A stretch of DNA of 64,000 nt from Dicaeum eximium (Eukaryota > Chordata > Aves > Passeriformes > Dicaeidae), in contig VWZP01001410.1 of assembly GCA_013396995.1 (NCBI GenBank), positions 124,001-188,000 of the forward strand. The letters are read 5' to 3'. The number at the start of each line of letters is the position of its first letter. The stretch's first letter is position 1. Positions 40,601 to 50,828 of the stretch are shown piece by piece. The notes under the pieces are model-generated. The model worked only from the letters and a program-made list of their open reading frames with translations. It did no database searches and was not told the DNA's origin. A program made the position numbers and the translations under genes.

Positions 40601-42421
40601 GAAGAAATTCTTTACTGTGAGGGTAGTGAAACACTTAAACAGGTTTGCCCAGAGAAGCTGTGGATTTCCCAACCCTGGAAGTGTTCAAGGCCAGGTTGGA
40701 TGGGGCTCTGAGCAACTTGGGCTAGTGGAAGGTGTCCCTGGCCATGGTGGAATGGTTGGAATTGGATGAACTTTAATGTCCCTTCCAACCCAAACCATTT
40801 CATGATTCTGTGAACTTTATGCTAGAAAGCTTGGTGACCAGCTGGTGGTACTGACCAGTAAACACTGTAGTGGTTTTGACTCACTGGGGAGTTTTGATGT
40901 TTATTCTTTCTTTCAGAGTAAAACAGGAGCTCTTGAAGGCCCAGAAGTAGATGGGTTTGTCAAGGACATGATGGAACTGGTCAAGGTATCTTCATGGCTC
41001 TATTTGTTAAAACTCTGTATTTCTTAAAGATCAGTGCTTTTGGAAGGGCTATGTACACAGAGACACTAGTAAGAACATAGAATCAAATCTTAGTTTGATC
41101 ATCAGCAGAAGGGAGTGTCACCATCTCAGTATATATACTGTAGAGCATTTCACCATATCACAGAAATTATGCCTCACAAATTAATACAGCTTCCCTCAGC
41201 AACTCTACTTTTAAAGGGTCCATTCTAGTTTGTACCTTGATTTAGGCAGATGTTACAGCATGACATGATATGGATGGGTCATCATAATTTCTTTCTTCTG
41301 TTTTCCTTGTGGATATGTTTCTCATAATGAACCTCATGGTTCATTAGTTCATCTCAGGGCTACAGTTAAAAATTACTTGAGGTCTGTCTGCAGTCAAGAC
41401 TACTATACCTGATGTGTCTCTTCAGCTCCTGATGGATAGAAGAGTCTGTCTTCATTGGATTGAGTTTCCAGATGCAGTCCAAGATAGAGCTTTTGACCCA
41501 AACAGAGTCTGATCTTTAGCTTCCTCTGAGCCTGAACTGTTGCATTTCCACACAGTGAGAGATATCTGTGCTGCCACGTCCATTCAGGAGAGAGCAGAGC
41601 ACGGCTGCATGTGTGTGTTCTGGCCATGTAGTGTGCAGGGAAGGGTGTGGGGCTGAGCAGGAGGCTGGATTTGTGCTCTGTGTGTGTGTGTAAAGGAGGG
41701 AAATTTGTACTTTGCCTAAGGGCCTTCATCAGCATTGCCCTTGGACACCACAAGCTGTGCATGTGAATTTGATCCCCTCCTGAGAATGTGGGAAGCAGAG
41801 CAGGCAGTACAGCATTAGGAGCATACAGAGACTGTGTAGTCTGGAAAATGTGTCTCCAACGTGAACTTGATCCACAAAAGGTATTTTTACATTGCTGACT
41901 AGCCTGTAAAATAGCAGTATGCTGACAGAAATGTCACATTGGTCCTTGCTCAGCAGGTTTGAGAGAGGAAACTGGGTGAAAGCACAGGTCTGGTAGAGTA
42001 GGGATCTGCATTGCACAACTTTTTGAAGTTTTCTTTTATATGGATCAGATACTGATGGCCTTGACTGAGCACAAAAGTCATGGTGCATTTCTATACAGTC
42101 ACTTTCAGTTGTGCTTTTGCAGGGCACCTTTTCCCCATCCTCTGCTTCCCCACGGCATATGAGATGATGTGGGGCCTTTTGGTCACTCTTCCTTGGGTGG
42201 GTTTCCCAGTTGCTACATGGTGGGCTGCTTTACAAGCTGGGGAAATCTAGAGCCATTTTCTCTCTCAGCATTCTTTCTCTGTTTGCCTGCAGCCCAGCAT
42301 TAGTGGGGTGGACCTGGACAAGTTCCGCCAGATCCTGCTCAATCACTGCGATGTGAACAAGGATGGGAAAATTCAGAAATCTGAACTAGCTTTGTGTCTC
42401 GGGCTGAAAATTAACCCATAG
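16503..42421 (+). CDS. SCGN: Secretagogin, EF-hand calcium sensor (11 exons, complete)
   Basis: The exons are 16503-16575, 17114-17184, 26493-26585, 27641-27730, 28264-28320, 29223-29300, 38356-38411, 39845-39890, 40006-40065, 40917-40985 and 42293-42421. They join in frame to 273 residues, close to the 276 of human secretagogin, with near-identical blocks such as DENFLLLFRRE, GALEGPEVDGFVKDMMELV and the end LCLGLKINP. Six EF-hand loops are visible: EF1 (exons 1-2), EF2 (exon 3), EF3 (exon 5), EF4 (exon 7), EF5 (across exons 9-10) and EF6 (exon 11). There is no signal peptide or membrane segment. The family protein is a cytosolic calcium sensor of pancreatic islets, neuroendocrine cells and some neurons, linked to vesicle release through partners such as SNAP-25. 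The start lies in a strong context (ACC before ATGG) at the edge of the CpG island. Intron 1 uses a GC donor. Identification is firm. Confidence 0.97.
16576..17113 (+). other. SCGN intron 1 (GC-AG type)
   Basis: A 538-base intron with a GCAAGT donor and a tatttag acceptor. Its first part continues the GC-rich island; the rest holds nothing recognisable. Confidence 0.85.
17114..17184 (+). CDS. SCGN: SCGN exon 2 (second half of EF1)
   Basis: It enters in phase 1, and the split codon becomes GAC (Asp). It encodes NGYIEGKELDDFFHHLLEKL and then GPE, and leaves in phase 0 at a consensus GTAAGT. It completes the EF1 loop and its exiting helix. Confidence 0.94.
20040..20136 (+). mobile_element. CR1 LINE 3' tail, cut by the assembly gap
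   Basis: The stretch from about 20090 (ggactagatggttgctgtag, then gtcccttccaactg) is the conserved CR1 3' end in plus orientation. The upstream edge is vague. The element runs straight into the run of N, beyond which a short-unit repeat follows. Confidence 0.65.
20137..20443. other. Assembly gap (run of N)
   Basis: 307 undetermined bases between a CR1 tail and a pentanucleotide repeat. Open frames through it are artefacts. The gap probably covers more of the same simple repeat. Confidence 0.99.
20444..20497. repeat. Pentanucleotide microsatellite (TCTGT to GTCCC units)
   Basis: Two TCTGT-like units pass into about eight perfect copies of GTCCC before ending in AGTCCC. It sits where the CR1 3' tail repeat would be and probably grew from it. 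Confidence 0.9.
21636..21832 (+). mobile_element. CR1 LINE 3' fragment
   Basis: Typical CR1 3' region wording in plus orientation: aggaaggaattctttcc, ggaacaggtcgcccaaagaa, ttggatggggctttgagc, then ggatgatctttgaggttcc and a CATTCTGTCATTCTGATG tail. It is 5' truncated and non-coding. Confidence 0.88.
23885..23937. repeat. (CTCA)n tetranucleotide microsatellite
   Basis: About 13 CTCA units, two of them altered to CTCG, inside SCGN intron 2. It is likely polymorphic in length. Confidence 0.92.
26493..26585 (+). CDS. SCGN: SCGN exon 3 (EF2)
   Basis: 31 codons, phase 0 on both sides, acceptor catggcag and donor GTATCT. It holds the EF2 loop DVTADGRLQIQE: Asp at 1, Thr at 3, Asp at 5, Gly at 6, Glu at 12. 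Thr at position 3 is not the usual Asp or Asn, so calcium affinity may be reduced, as thought for mammalian EF2. Confidence 0.95.
26640..26932 (+). mobile_element. CR1 LINE 3' fragment in SCGN intron 3
   Basis: A plus-orientation CR1 3' region: gaataggacaaggggtaatg, ggtcaggttggacagggctc, ggatgacctttaaaggcccc, ending in attctgtgatt. It begins only about 55 bases after the exon 3 donor. It is 5' truncated with no intact frame. Confidence 0.88.
27641..27730 (+). CDS. SCGN: SCGN exon 4 (EF2-EF3 linker)
   Basis: 30 codons, phase 0 on both sides. It encodes LANMILPDDENFLLLFRRET and then PLDSSVEFMR, nearly identical to mammalian secretagogin. The donor GTCTGT is weak at positions +3 to +5. Confidence 0.96.
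28264..28320 (+). CDS. SCGN: SCGN exon 5 (EF3)
   Basis: 19 codons, phase 0, with a consensus GTAAGT donor. It holds the EF3 loop DADSSGFISAGE, which has Asp at 1 and 3, Ser at 5, Gly at 6, Ile at 8 and Glu at 12, a canonical calcium-binding pattern. Confidence 0.97.
29223..29300 (+). CDS. SCGN: SCGN exon 6 (EF3-EF4 helices)
   Basis: 26 codons, phase 0, acceptor cttactacag and donor GTAAGA. It encodes DFLRDLFLQHNKMVAEVKLE and then EYTDTM, the helices between EF3 and EF4. Confidence 0.96.
29301..38355 (+). other. SCGN intron 6
   Basis: A 9.1 kb intron. No CR1 tail or other repeat family is evident. A pyrimidine/T run lies at about 38284-38300, some 55 bases before exon 7, and acts as part of a long acceptor tract. 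Open frames are short and lack family signatures. Confidence 0.7.
38356..38411 (+). CDS. SCGN: SCGN exon 7 (EF4)
   Basis: 18 codons plus two bases (phase 2 out), donor GTAGGA. It encodes MKIFDKNKDGRLDLNDLA with the EF4 loop DKNKDGRLDLND. Position 12 is Asp rather than Glu, as in the human protein, which can lower affinity or allow magnesium binding. Confidence 0.96.
39845..39890 (+). CDS. SCGN: SCGN exon 8
   Basis: A 46-base exon, phase 2 in and phase 0 out, donor GTAAGT. With the split Arg codon it encodes RILALQENFLLQFKMD, the EF4 exit helix and linker. Confidence 0.96.
40006..40065 (+). CDS. SCGN: SCGN exon 9 (start of EF5)
   Basis: 20 codons, phase 0, acceptor gtatgcag and donor GTGAGT. 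It encodes ACSTEERRRDFEKIFAHYDV. The EF5 loop begins with its last two residues, and intron 8 before it is only 115 bases. Confidence 0.96.
40066..40916 (+). other. SCGN intron 9
   Basis: An 851-base intron whose 3' half is mainly a CR1 fragment, leaving about 100 bases of unique sequence before exon 10. Confidence 0.85.
40585..40813 (+). mobile_element. CR1 LINE 3' fragment in SCGN intron 9
   Basis: Plus-orientation CR1 3' region: ggaagaaattctttactgtg, ggccaggttggatggggctc, cccttccaacccaaaccatt, ending in catgattctg. A short ATTAGAT duplication precedes it. It is 5' truncated. Confidence 0.9.
40917..40985 (+). CDS. SCGN: SCGN exon 10 (EF5)
   Basis: 23 codons, phase 0, acceptor tctttcag and donor GTATCT. 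It completes the EF5 loop (DV then SKTGALEGPE) and the exit helix VDGFVKDMMELVK. Ser at 3 and Thr at 5 match the human protein. Confidence 0.97.
40986..42292 (+). other. SCGN intron 10
   Basis: A 1.3 kb intron with a short GT microsatellite at about 41677-41691. Open frames on the minus strand have no family features. Confidence 0.75.
42293..42421 (+). CDS. SCGN: SCGN exon 11 (EF6 and stop)
   Basis: 42 codons and a TAG stop, acceptor gcctgcag. It holds the EF6 loop DVNKDGKIQKSE, canonical at positions 1, 3, 5, 6, 8 and 12, and the C-terminus LALCLGLKINP, nearly identical to human secretagogin. Confidence 0.97.
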   Translation, partial: PSISGVDLDKFRQILLNHCDVNKDGKIQKSELALCLGLKINP

Positions 42422-42895
42422 CTGGGAAAGTGCTTGTGGTTGTGTTTCCCTTGAAAGATTTGCCTGCTGCTCCTTGTAGAAGTGTGTTCTGTGCTGCTGT
42501 GGGAATGGTGGGGAGCTGAGGCACTGTGCTGCAAGGCTGGAGAATGGGATTTGCACAGGGGCCTCCTCATTCCACCAACTCCTTTGTGATGTTGACTTGC
42601 TGCTGCCTCTTATGGGTCCATCCCCTGCCCACCAGCAGATGAGCTGCTCAGAAGAGAGGTTGCTGTTCTTCTGCCCTCATGAAACACTGCCCTGCCCATT
42701 CTCCTAGGATAGGAGCAAGCATCTCCTCAAAAACATCCCCTCAGTGCTCTCAGAGTGCAGCTACTAAGTGTTTCTGATGGTCACTTTATATGTGCGAAGT
42801 CATTACTTTGGTGAACATTGTGCCTTGTGCTTTTAAAATATTGGATGGATGACAGTGTATTTGTGCAGAAATAAAATGGCAATTACAGAAATTCG
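42422..42895 (+). other. SCGN: SCGN 3' UTR
   Basis: About 470 bases from the stop codon to just past the AATAAA at 42870-42875. No repeats are evident. The cleavage position is inferred. Confidence 0.75.
42870..42875 (+). promoter_or_regulatory. SCGN poly(A) signal
   Basis: A consensus AATAAA about 450 bases after the stop codon, followed within 40 bases by a T/GT-rich stretch (gtttatgtgttatgt). Confidence 0.8.
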
Positions 42896-45800
42896 GTAGC
42901 ATCAAAGTTTATGTGTTATGTACAGAAAGCCATCTGCCACAGCCATCTGCTGGCAGACAGTAGCCTTTTACGTAAGATGCATCAAATGGCAAGAGGTTTT
43001 GTGATGCCTATCAGTAGTGGGGTTTAAATCTGCAATGAAACATGGTAGATCCTTCCCATGGGGAAACCACACACACCATGTGTGGTTTGTGTGTCACCCT
43101 TATACATGTCACTCTCAGGATGAAGCCTCAGAGTAACATCACTTCTGGAGGATACTTCTCATCTGACCCAAACTGAAATAACCTACAAGGTTTCAATAAA
43201 CCGGAAAACTGGAAGGACAGAAGCCTGATGAGAGCAAAGCTCCTACACATGCCTGGGTTTTGTTCAAATCTGTTAGAGTTGATAGATACTTGTAACCCTT
43301 GTTGAACTTAAAGCTTCCTATCACTCCTGGATCATGAGTGTAGTCCCAGAGCCAATGGCAACAGCATCATTTGTGCCACATATTTCCCTATTCCAAAGGC
43401 TTTGACTGAATATTTGGAAAGTGTCATGCCTACACTATCATGCCCATATAATTCTTTCTTCATTTCCCAAGAGAAAATTGCAGAGGAGGGGTTGTTGGCA
43501 AAAATTCCTCACATTTCACAATTTCTGTTTCCTGCATATGACAGATCCACACTTGATGCTACTTAGAGCCTTTCTGGTTATGTTTCCCACATCTGGAAGC
43601 TCAATGAAACATTTCCATTACACTCAGTTTTTGTAAAAATTAATCAGAAATTGCCTTCAGTCAACATGAATAGAGTTGTAAACATGGATTACATAAAGCT
43701 CTTAAGAACATACTCAACTTTACTCATTTTCTATTTTCATTGATGATAATCTCACAGACCAACAAGTGCAAAGTGCTTGTTTAACCCTGGCACGGAGCTA
43801 GGGCTTTAAATTCTGAAACTGCTTTTTATCAGCCTGGCAGCAACACAAATCATGACCACAATAACAGAGCTTTACAATGGTTAAAAAAAAAACATAAACA
43901 AGGAATCAGGCCTTAGCATTTACTCCTCAGGACAGCAGGAGTGCAGTTTTACTCATGGATACTCACAACCCTGTAAGGGAAGAGCTGTGGTCAGGAGTTC
44001 AGGACCACCAGCAGAGAAATTCCCCACAGTGCTGTTTATCAGACATGCTTTATCACCATCTTTGAACAACTCATAACAAATTTAGCAGGGTACAACAACT
44101 ATTGTTTTGTTGTACCTCAAATAGGATGTAGGATGTGACTGATCAGCTTAAAGAGTTATGCCTTTAAGTATTTTCTGTTTCTCTCTCTTCAGTCTTTTAA
44201 TAATTCTAATTGTTATTATTATTTTCTTAAACTACAATTTTTATTCCTTTAGACATGGGAGATATTTCTGTACCATCCCCTTTGATATATTTCCACATAT
44301 AGATGCAGAGTCTTTTTGCTCTCTGTATTTCCCAGTGATGGCAGGACTATTTTCTGTTTCCCCTCTGTTTAATCCTACTTGTATTAGTAGAGCTTTTTCT
44401 TATTTATTGAAGTATGAATTGAAGCATATCCTGTCCTGCCTCTTTACTTAAAGAGAAAATTAATTTCTAAAGACTTGAAAGGACCACAGCTCTCATTTCA
44501 AGAATTATAAAACACTTCCTCTTTATTGAAACCCTATGCTTTTCACATCCTCTACAGCCAATAGTTTTTATTCAACAGACACTGAGCAGTAATGAATTTG
44601 AGATGTCAGTGTCACAATGTATTTTGCTTCTGTTGTACCAGTCTGGGATTTATTTTTTTTTTAAATACTGAATTTGACAGGCTTGACACAAGTAGTTTTA
44701 CTACCTTTTAATAAGTGAGTGTGTAGCCTCCAGTGAGTTTAAAAGAGCATTTTACAAAACATTAGCAAGAAGTAATTTGTGATCATGGATTAAAAGGTTA
44801 TATATAGAACTCAGAGAATGAGGTTTTATGATTTTTTTTTTAATTAGTTAGTTTTCCATCCCCAAGAGGGTTTGTGTTTTTTTGGTTGTGTCCTGGCCAG
44901 AAACCAGAGAGCAGGAAAACAGACATACATGCTGTCTTGTTTGCAAGGACCATAAGGGAGCACCATATCCCAGTGGGACTACAGCCTCAGTGAGCTGCAG
45001 ATCCCCTCTAAGCAAAACAAAATGTCAGATGCAATGGGATTTGAGCCCACATTACAAAGGTCAGTGAGGCAATCACTAGTGAGACATCGTTTTATAAACT
45101 TGTAGCCTCTGCAAGTCAACAATAAGGCAGGAAACAGGCATTTTGAGACTTCTTGCAGAGCTTTTTTTTTTGTTTTTGTGGTTTTTTAAATTATTATTAA
45201 ATTATTCACTTCAATAATAAATGATCTACCAGGTCCTTTGGTCTCAGGCTCTCGTAATGTCAACCTTTTAGGTTCCTGTAGATATAAAGCTGGGCAATGC
45301 ATCTGATAAAGTATAGCTGTGTTCCATTTTGCAAATTTTAAGGGTACTTCTATGTACTCCTATGTACAAAAGACAAGATCATATTTCACATTTAAAGGGT
45401 TACACAAAAATACTTGATTTGCATTAGATATATTAAATCAGCAACAATTTCTGTGGTTATGATTCACTTTTTAGGAGGCTGCATTGTGGTAACTAGTATT
45501 TGAAAGCAGAAAGGGAATAAAAATCTTTGCAAGTATAGTTTTCCCTTGGTATTTTCATGTTTTTCTTTAGAAAATGGGAGTTAAGGGATTCACAGTTTTC
45601 TGTCTCTTCATAGTATGCAAATCTACTGAAATAAACCTTTAACTGACTCATAGTATTTCACAGATACATTTCCAAAGCACATTTTGCAGTCACAGGTGTA
45701 GCGGTCAATATGCGGGGTGCTCCCAAATGTGCATTTTTATGGTTGGTTTTCTTCTTTTGCTTGTTTAACTGGCAAACTGCTGGATCTGGAAATCAGTGTG

Positions 45801-48800
45801 TGAATTTCCTCAGAACGAAGCTGTTCCTTTGCTTCCCTTCTCACTGTGAGTTCTATGAGATCGTGCCCTGTCATGAGATCACTCCTGTCATGCTCCCTGT
45901 TTGTCTTGGCCCTTCTCATTTTTGGTACTTGACATAACTTTTATCTGGATGACTTGACATGACACCTTTGTTCAGGAGAAGCTGACTCTGACAGCTTCAG
46001 TTGACTGTGTAGAACTGATACCCATAAAAAATTAACATTATAGGGCTTTTTAAGTCAAATCCATCCCTTCTTTTACCTCATTGGTTCTGCTGGAAATGAA
46101 GGTCTCTTTTCTTCCATCATTTTGAAACTCAACACACACTTTGCTTGTCCCAAACCATCATCACAGGGACTTGCCACAGGAGGCCCCCATTTTCCTGAGT
46201 CAGCCTCACAACCCCAAATGGCTCATGTGCCAGCTGTGCCTTGGTCTGCACAAGAAAATGAACCCACATACATGCTCACTTCATTCCCCAGTCTGAACAC
46301 ACTCCAGCAACCTCTGGAACACACAAACTGGAAACAAATGAGGTGTTTAGGAATTGTAGCATTTAAATTTCATCAGTGCTTTATTTTCAGAATTTCAAAA
46401 AAAATTATCTCTCTTTGTTCTCACAATTTTGCTTTAAATAACAGGTGTGAAGCTGCCTGCACATGTACAAAAACTGCTCTTTATTCCAACTCAAAGCTTA
46501 GAATTGAGCATCAGTCCAAAAGAGAGGTTCAGAGCATAGGAAACCAGCACAGTACTTTGATTAATCTCCTTTTCTGTTTGTCTGGTAAGAGAATCATGTC
46601 AATATTAATGAAAACAATTGTGACTAATGCAGTCAGCAAGACTATCAGAGAATCTTCCACCACGTTATAATAGGAACCCATCACTAGAAACACCTTAATT
46701 ACAGCTATTATCTCTTTAAATGTCTGAGTAACTCTTAACATTAATCTGATTTGAAATAGAAAGTTTCCATTATGTAGTGAGATGTTAAACAGGGCTTTGC
46801 TGTGTAATTACATGGGGTAAAGTAACTATAAAAGTCGATTTTGTATGAAGGCTACACTGACAGCTAATGAAAAGATCTCATTTTCTGGCACCTGTATTTT
46901 CAGTATTTCCATGGAGAATTGAGTCTCATTTTAAGTAACATTTTCACATGGGAAAAGGGGGAGTAAAAAACGCAGTTATGACCACTGTGGGAGAAAATAA
47001 GGGAACCATTTGTTAATGCCAAGGGACATCTACAGGGAGCTCCAACTGGGTCCCAGAGGTAAAAACGCTTCCCCGCCCTCTCTTTCATAGCTTGAAATCA
47101 CTGATTTTCACAAACTTGTTCCATGGTAAAACATCCTGCTTGGTGCCTGCCATATGCTTAGCCTTTATGGCACTTCAGGCATTCAACTTAGCCTTTATAG
47201 CCTTCAGGCACTTCAATTTATTCCTTCAAAGTTGTTGTAGTCCATAAAAATGCACCCTGCAGGTGTGCTGGGCACCTTGCATAGATGATGACAGAACCAG
47301 AGTGGATGTCTCTGCCCAGAAAAAATGTTCAGCACAGCAGCACACACAATGTGGAGAAATGTTCAGGCTGCCTCTCTGACATCATCTGGCGTCTCTTTAG
47401 ATGAGCTGTTTCAGGAAAAAATTAATTTGAGTGGATTTTGGGGAGGCACCACACCCCATGAGAGATAATATTATTAGGCAACCTGTCTGGAGAATGAGTG
47501 TCTGCTCCACACTCAGAGAGACCTGGTTTGGGGTCGCTGCTCTCCCCAGCATTGTGGCTGTGAATCTGAAATGTTTTCAACCTGCTCAGTCTTACCAGGG
47601 GAGGGCTTCTGTTGTGGATGATGAGAGCACATAACCACATATTTCAAAGGAGTCATTCTGGTTTGGAAGTGTACTTTCAAGAGATATATTCACAATAACA
47701 GCCATCCAAAGGAGAGCTGAAGGTTCCAGTGCCCACATGCAGTGTGAGGACTGCATGGGTTGCACTTTACTCTGAATCTGGTCACCCCTTTGAGGTCCTC
47801 CTGCACTGGACCCTGGGTTCAAAACCCAGGAAATGTTCTTCAGAGGAAATACAGGGAATTTAGGCCCTAAATTAATTTTCAATCCAGCTGGGCCTGCATC
47901 CCTGCACAGTAATCTTTGTTCCAACTCTTCCGTGGTTCTGTTTTGTAATCAACACCATAATGTAAAGAGAGAGAAAAGGGTCACTGCTGACATGGTGTGA
48001 AGAAATCACCCTTTCTGCATCTATCTGTGAGGTGGGAGATGGGCTTTAATGACAGAAGCTGCATGGGACAGCCACAAGCTGCTTCTGCCAGCTACTGCCA
48101 GCCTGCAGAGCCCCCTTAGCTCCAATGGAGTAGGACCAGCTCAGGATAGCAGGAGAAATGGCTGTGGCTCTGTTTCCAGACGTAGCCTAAAGCTTTTAAA
48201 GATTAAGGCTTCTAAATTAAATAGTGACAGTGGCACGAAGTGGCAGCACAAGGGCTTGCTCAGGCTGACACCTCAGTGAAATACCTCTTGCTCTGAGAGA
48301 GGCTGTTGTCTGCTTTACACAGATAAAGGGCTGTTACAGAGTTGTCAAGGGGCTTCTAGCAGCTGGTAGAGCTAAGGAGACCATGTTCTCAGTTTTTGAT
48401 TCCCTGCCAAGTCTCATGTAAAATATTACTCCCAGTGCCTCATAGAGAGGAGGTTAGAGATGTGCTCAGCATTCTTGTTTAGGTGGCTGTTTGAATAGAT
48501 TGCTCTCATCAGCCACTTTGGCCAATATGTCTCTTAACTTTGATGGTGTGACCAAGAAGTTTTCATTTATTGTTAATATTTAGGGAGGGAGTTCATTTTT
48601 CCAGCATATTAAAATTAGGAGCCAGGAGACTGCTGGGGTGTTCTGTGCCAGGGTCAAGGAGAAGCCTGGAGAAATTTTGGTTTTAGATGAGGATCCAGGC
48701 AGCAGCTGGGTGGCAGAGCTTGGAGGAATGTAGAATCTCTGGTTTTTAGATGAGGCTCAATTTAGCTGAGAGACAGAGCAAGGGCAGCAGGTTGCTGCAG

Positions 48801-50768
48801 ATTAGGGGAAGATCAGTGCCTTTTCAGGCACACTAACCAGATCATTGGGAAACCCAGTGCACATGAAATTCAGGCCAACACATTCTTTTTTCAGTTCTTC
48901 CTGCAAGCAGAGAAAACACATGCAATGGCTCAGATAATACGCAGAGCTTGTCAAGGTGCCACAATAACTCAATTTTTTGCCTAAGACCTAATTAATGAGT
49001 TCATTGAAGGCAAACTGTTTCTGTCTTCCTGATAAGTAAATGTGCATAGGAGCATGGACATGAGTCTGGGATATTTTCTGGTTACTAAACTGAGAGTGAT
49101 CTGCTTGGGTTTAGTCTGTGTAGGAGACTCTAAATAAATCTATAGATAATTCCTGTCTATACTTTTATCACAAGGAACAAAATGCTAATATAGGTGTTGT
49201 ATTACAAGGACCTTAAATGATTGATACAATGACAAGACGGCATTTAGGGACTTATTCTAGAATGTCTTTAACCATCTCTGTCTAATATATCTCTGTCTTT
49301 ACAGTAAAGATTTCTTTTCATGTCTAAACCATTAGTGACATTCAGAAAATTGTGTTGTAGTTTTTAAGAACTAGAAATTGCCTGATGTTAAAAGGGTCTT
49401 GTCAGTGTTATTTTTAGGTTCCAATAAATTATCATGCACGTTCTGCCTTCTGACTTTCTGACTATGAAATTTAGCATACGTTTCCCTGGCCACCATTTCC
49501 ACTCTCTGGCTGACAGGATCCCAGTGCTATTGCCAACACTGGGCATGCAGTGCTTATGAATCTGGCCACACCAGACTGAACAGCTGGCTTTAAGACTGTA
49601 AAATCTCTGGTTTTTCCTTCTCTCCTTGCCCCCCTGCATCTTTGCCTTGTTTTTCCTTTTTAAAAGAACCTATGGGACTCTTTCTGTCCTGTCTTCTGAA
49701 ACCTCTTGGCTGTCACATCCACAAGCTTTGCTCTTCCTTGATTCACTACTCTGGGTGACACAGAAATCCAGCCAGGTAGGTGGAAAGAGGAAAAGAAAGG
49801 TGAGAATATGCCAGTTCAAGGCAGAGGGATATGCCATGCCATCACCAAACATGCATCCTTGCCTGAATTCACATCTTTAGGCACCTCTGTCAAGAAGTAC
49901 AGCTCTTCCCCTGTACTGAGGAGATGTCTCAGAGCTGCTGGGATGTTGGTTAAAATCTCACCAGGCTGCCATCAGAGCTAGAGCTCAATGAAGCAAGGAG
50001 CTGTACGGCTTTTCAGTCCACAAAGAGAAGGGCATGAGGGATGGCATCAAGCACAGTCCTGTCAGATGCCTGAGGCTTTCTCCCCAACTTCTTTCCCACT
50101 GCCTTTGAGGTTGCTGGTGCTGAGGGTGTCCTCTTTTACAACCATAAGTGTTGGCCACATTCCTAGGTTTTAAAAGTCCTCCTGATCCTGCTGGGCCTTT
50201 GGAAGCAGGAGTGGACAGTGCTTGCACTCAGTCATGGGGAACTGCATTGCTGAGGCTGCACCTGACCACATGAGATCCCCAAAAGCTGTGTGTGAGGAGC
50301 TGCAGCATGAGCTGAGGAAATTCTGTGTACCTGTGGCATTTCAAAGCAATCCAGGGAAAATGCTCCAAGAGTGGAGAAGGCATTGCCTCTCAGCTGGAGG
50401 GTATTTGGAAAGGAAGATGCAAAATGCCTCATCCCAAAGTACAGAGTTCCCAGGGGCTGCCTGGAAAGACGCTGTGGCCCCAGTTGGAGCAGGTAGCTGA
50501 GGAGCCAAAAGTCCCTGGCATCTGTCACACAGCTTTTCTCTAATACATTTCCTTACATACAGTACCTTACAGAGGAGCACCAGTAGTACACTACTGATGG
50601 CCCAACACCAAAACCCTTCAAAAGGGAGGAGACAGATCACGCCAGTGGGATATTTGTTCTTTCTTGAACTTCAAGCTTTTCCCTGCAATTCATTTTTTTC
50701 CATTAAAAAAGCAGCAAAAAATTCATTCACGACAAATCTATTTGTTGATGCCAATTTTTGTCATTTCA
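42896..50768. other. Intergenic region after SCGN, first part
   Basis: About 7.9 kb of AT-rich DNA with no supported gene. It holds a short perfect inverted repeat at 43064-43088, a local duplication at 47155-47220, and a minus-strand micro-ORF at 46529-46681 that I list only as a candidate. No CR1 tail is evident. Confidence 0.65.
46529..46681 (-). other. Candidate micro-ORF with a predicted membrane helix (unproven)
   Basis: A 50-codon minus-strand ORF. Its ATG has G at -3 and G at +4, a good initiation context. It encodes a polar start (MGSYYNVVED), one hydrophobic stretch (residues 11-32, SLIVLLTALVTIVFI and on), and then a basic patch with KQKRR. That is the layout of a small single-pass membrane protein. 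I do not recognise a family, and it overlaps a longer chance frame on the plus strand. It may be coincidence. Confidence 0.2.
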
Positions 50769-50828
50769 TCATAGAATAATCTAGGTTGAAAAAGATTTTT
50801 CAGATCATCAAGTCCAACTGCAGCTTTT
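50769..50828 (-). mobile_element. Short CR1 3' end, minus orientation
   Basis: The sequence tcatagaataatctaggttg, then gatcatcaagtccaactg, is the complement of a CR1 3' tail. Only about 60 bases remain. Confidence 0.75.

Noticed and set aside
46122..46670. 182-codon plus-strand open frame
   Set aside because: Composition is non-protein-like and no domain is visible; it overlaps the opposite-strand micro-ORF. Not enough support for a gene.
47812..47830. Hairpin CCTGGGTT-CAA-AACCCAGG resembling a tRNA T arm or B box
   Set aside because: No A box, anticodon arm or acceptor stem at the right distance upstream, so it is not a tRNA gene or a tRNA-derived SINE that I can support.
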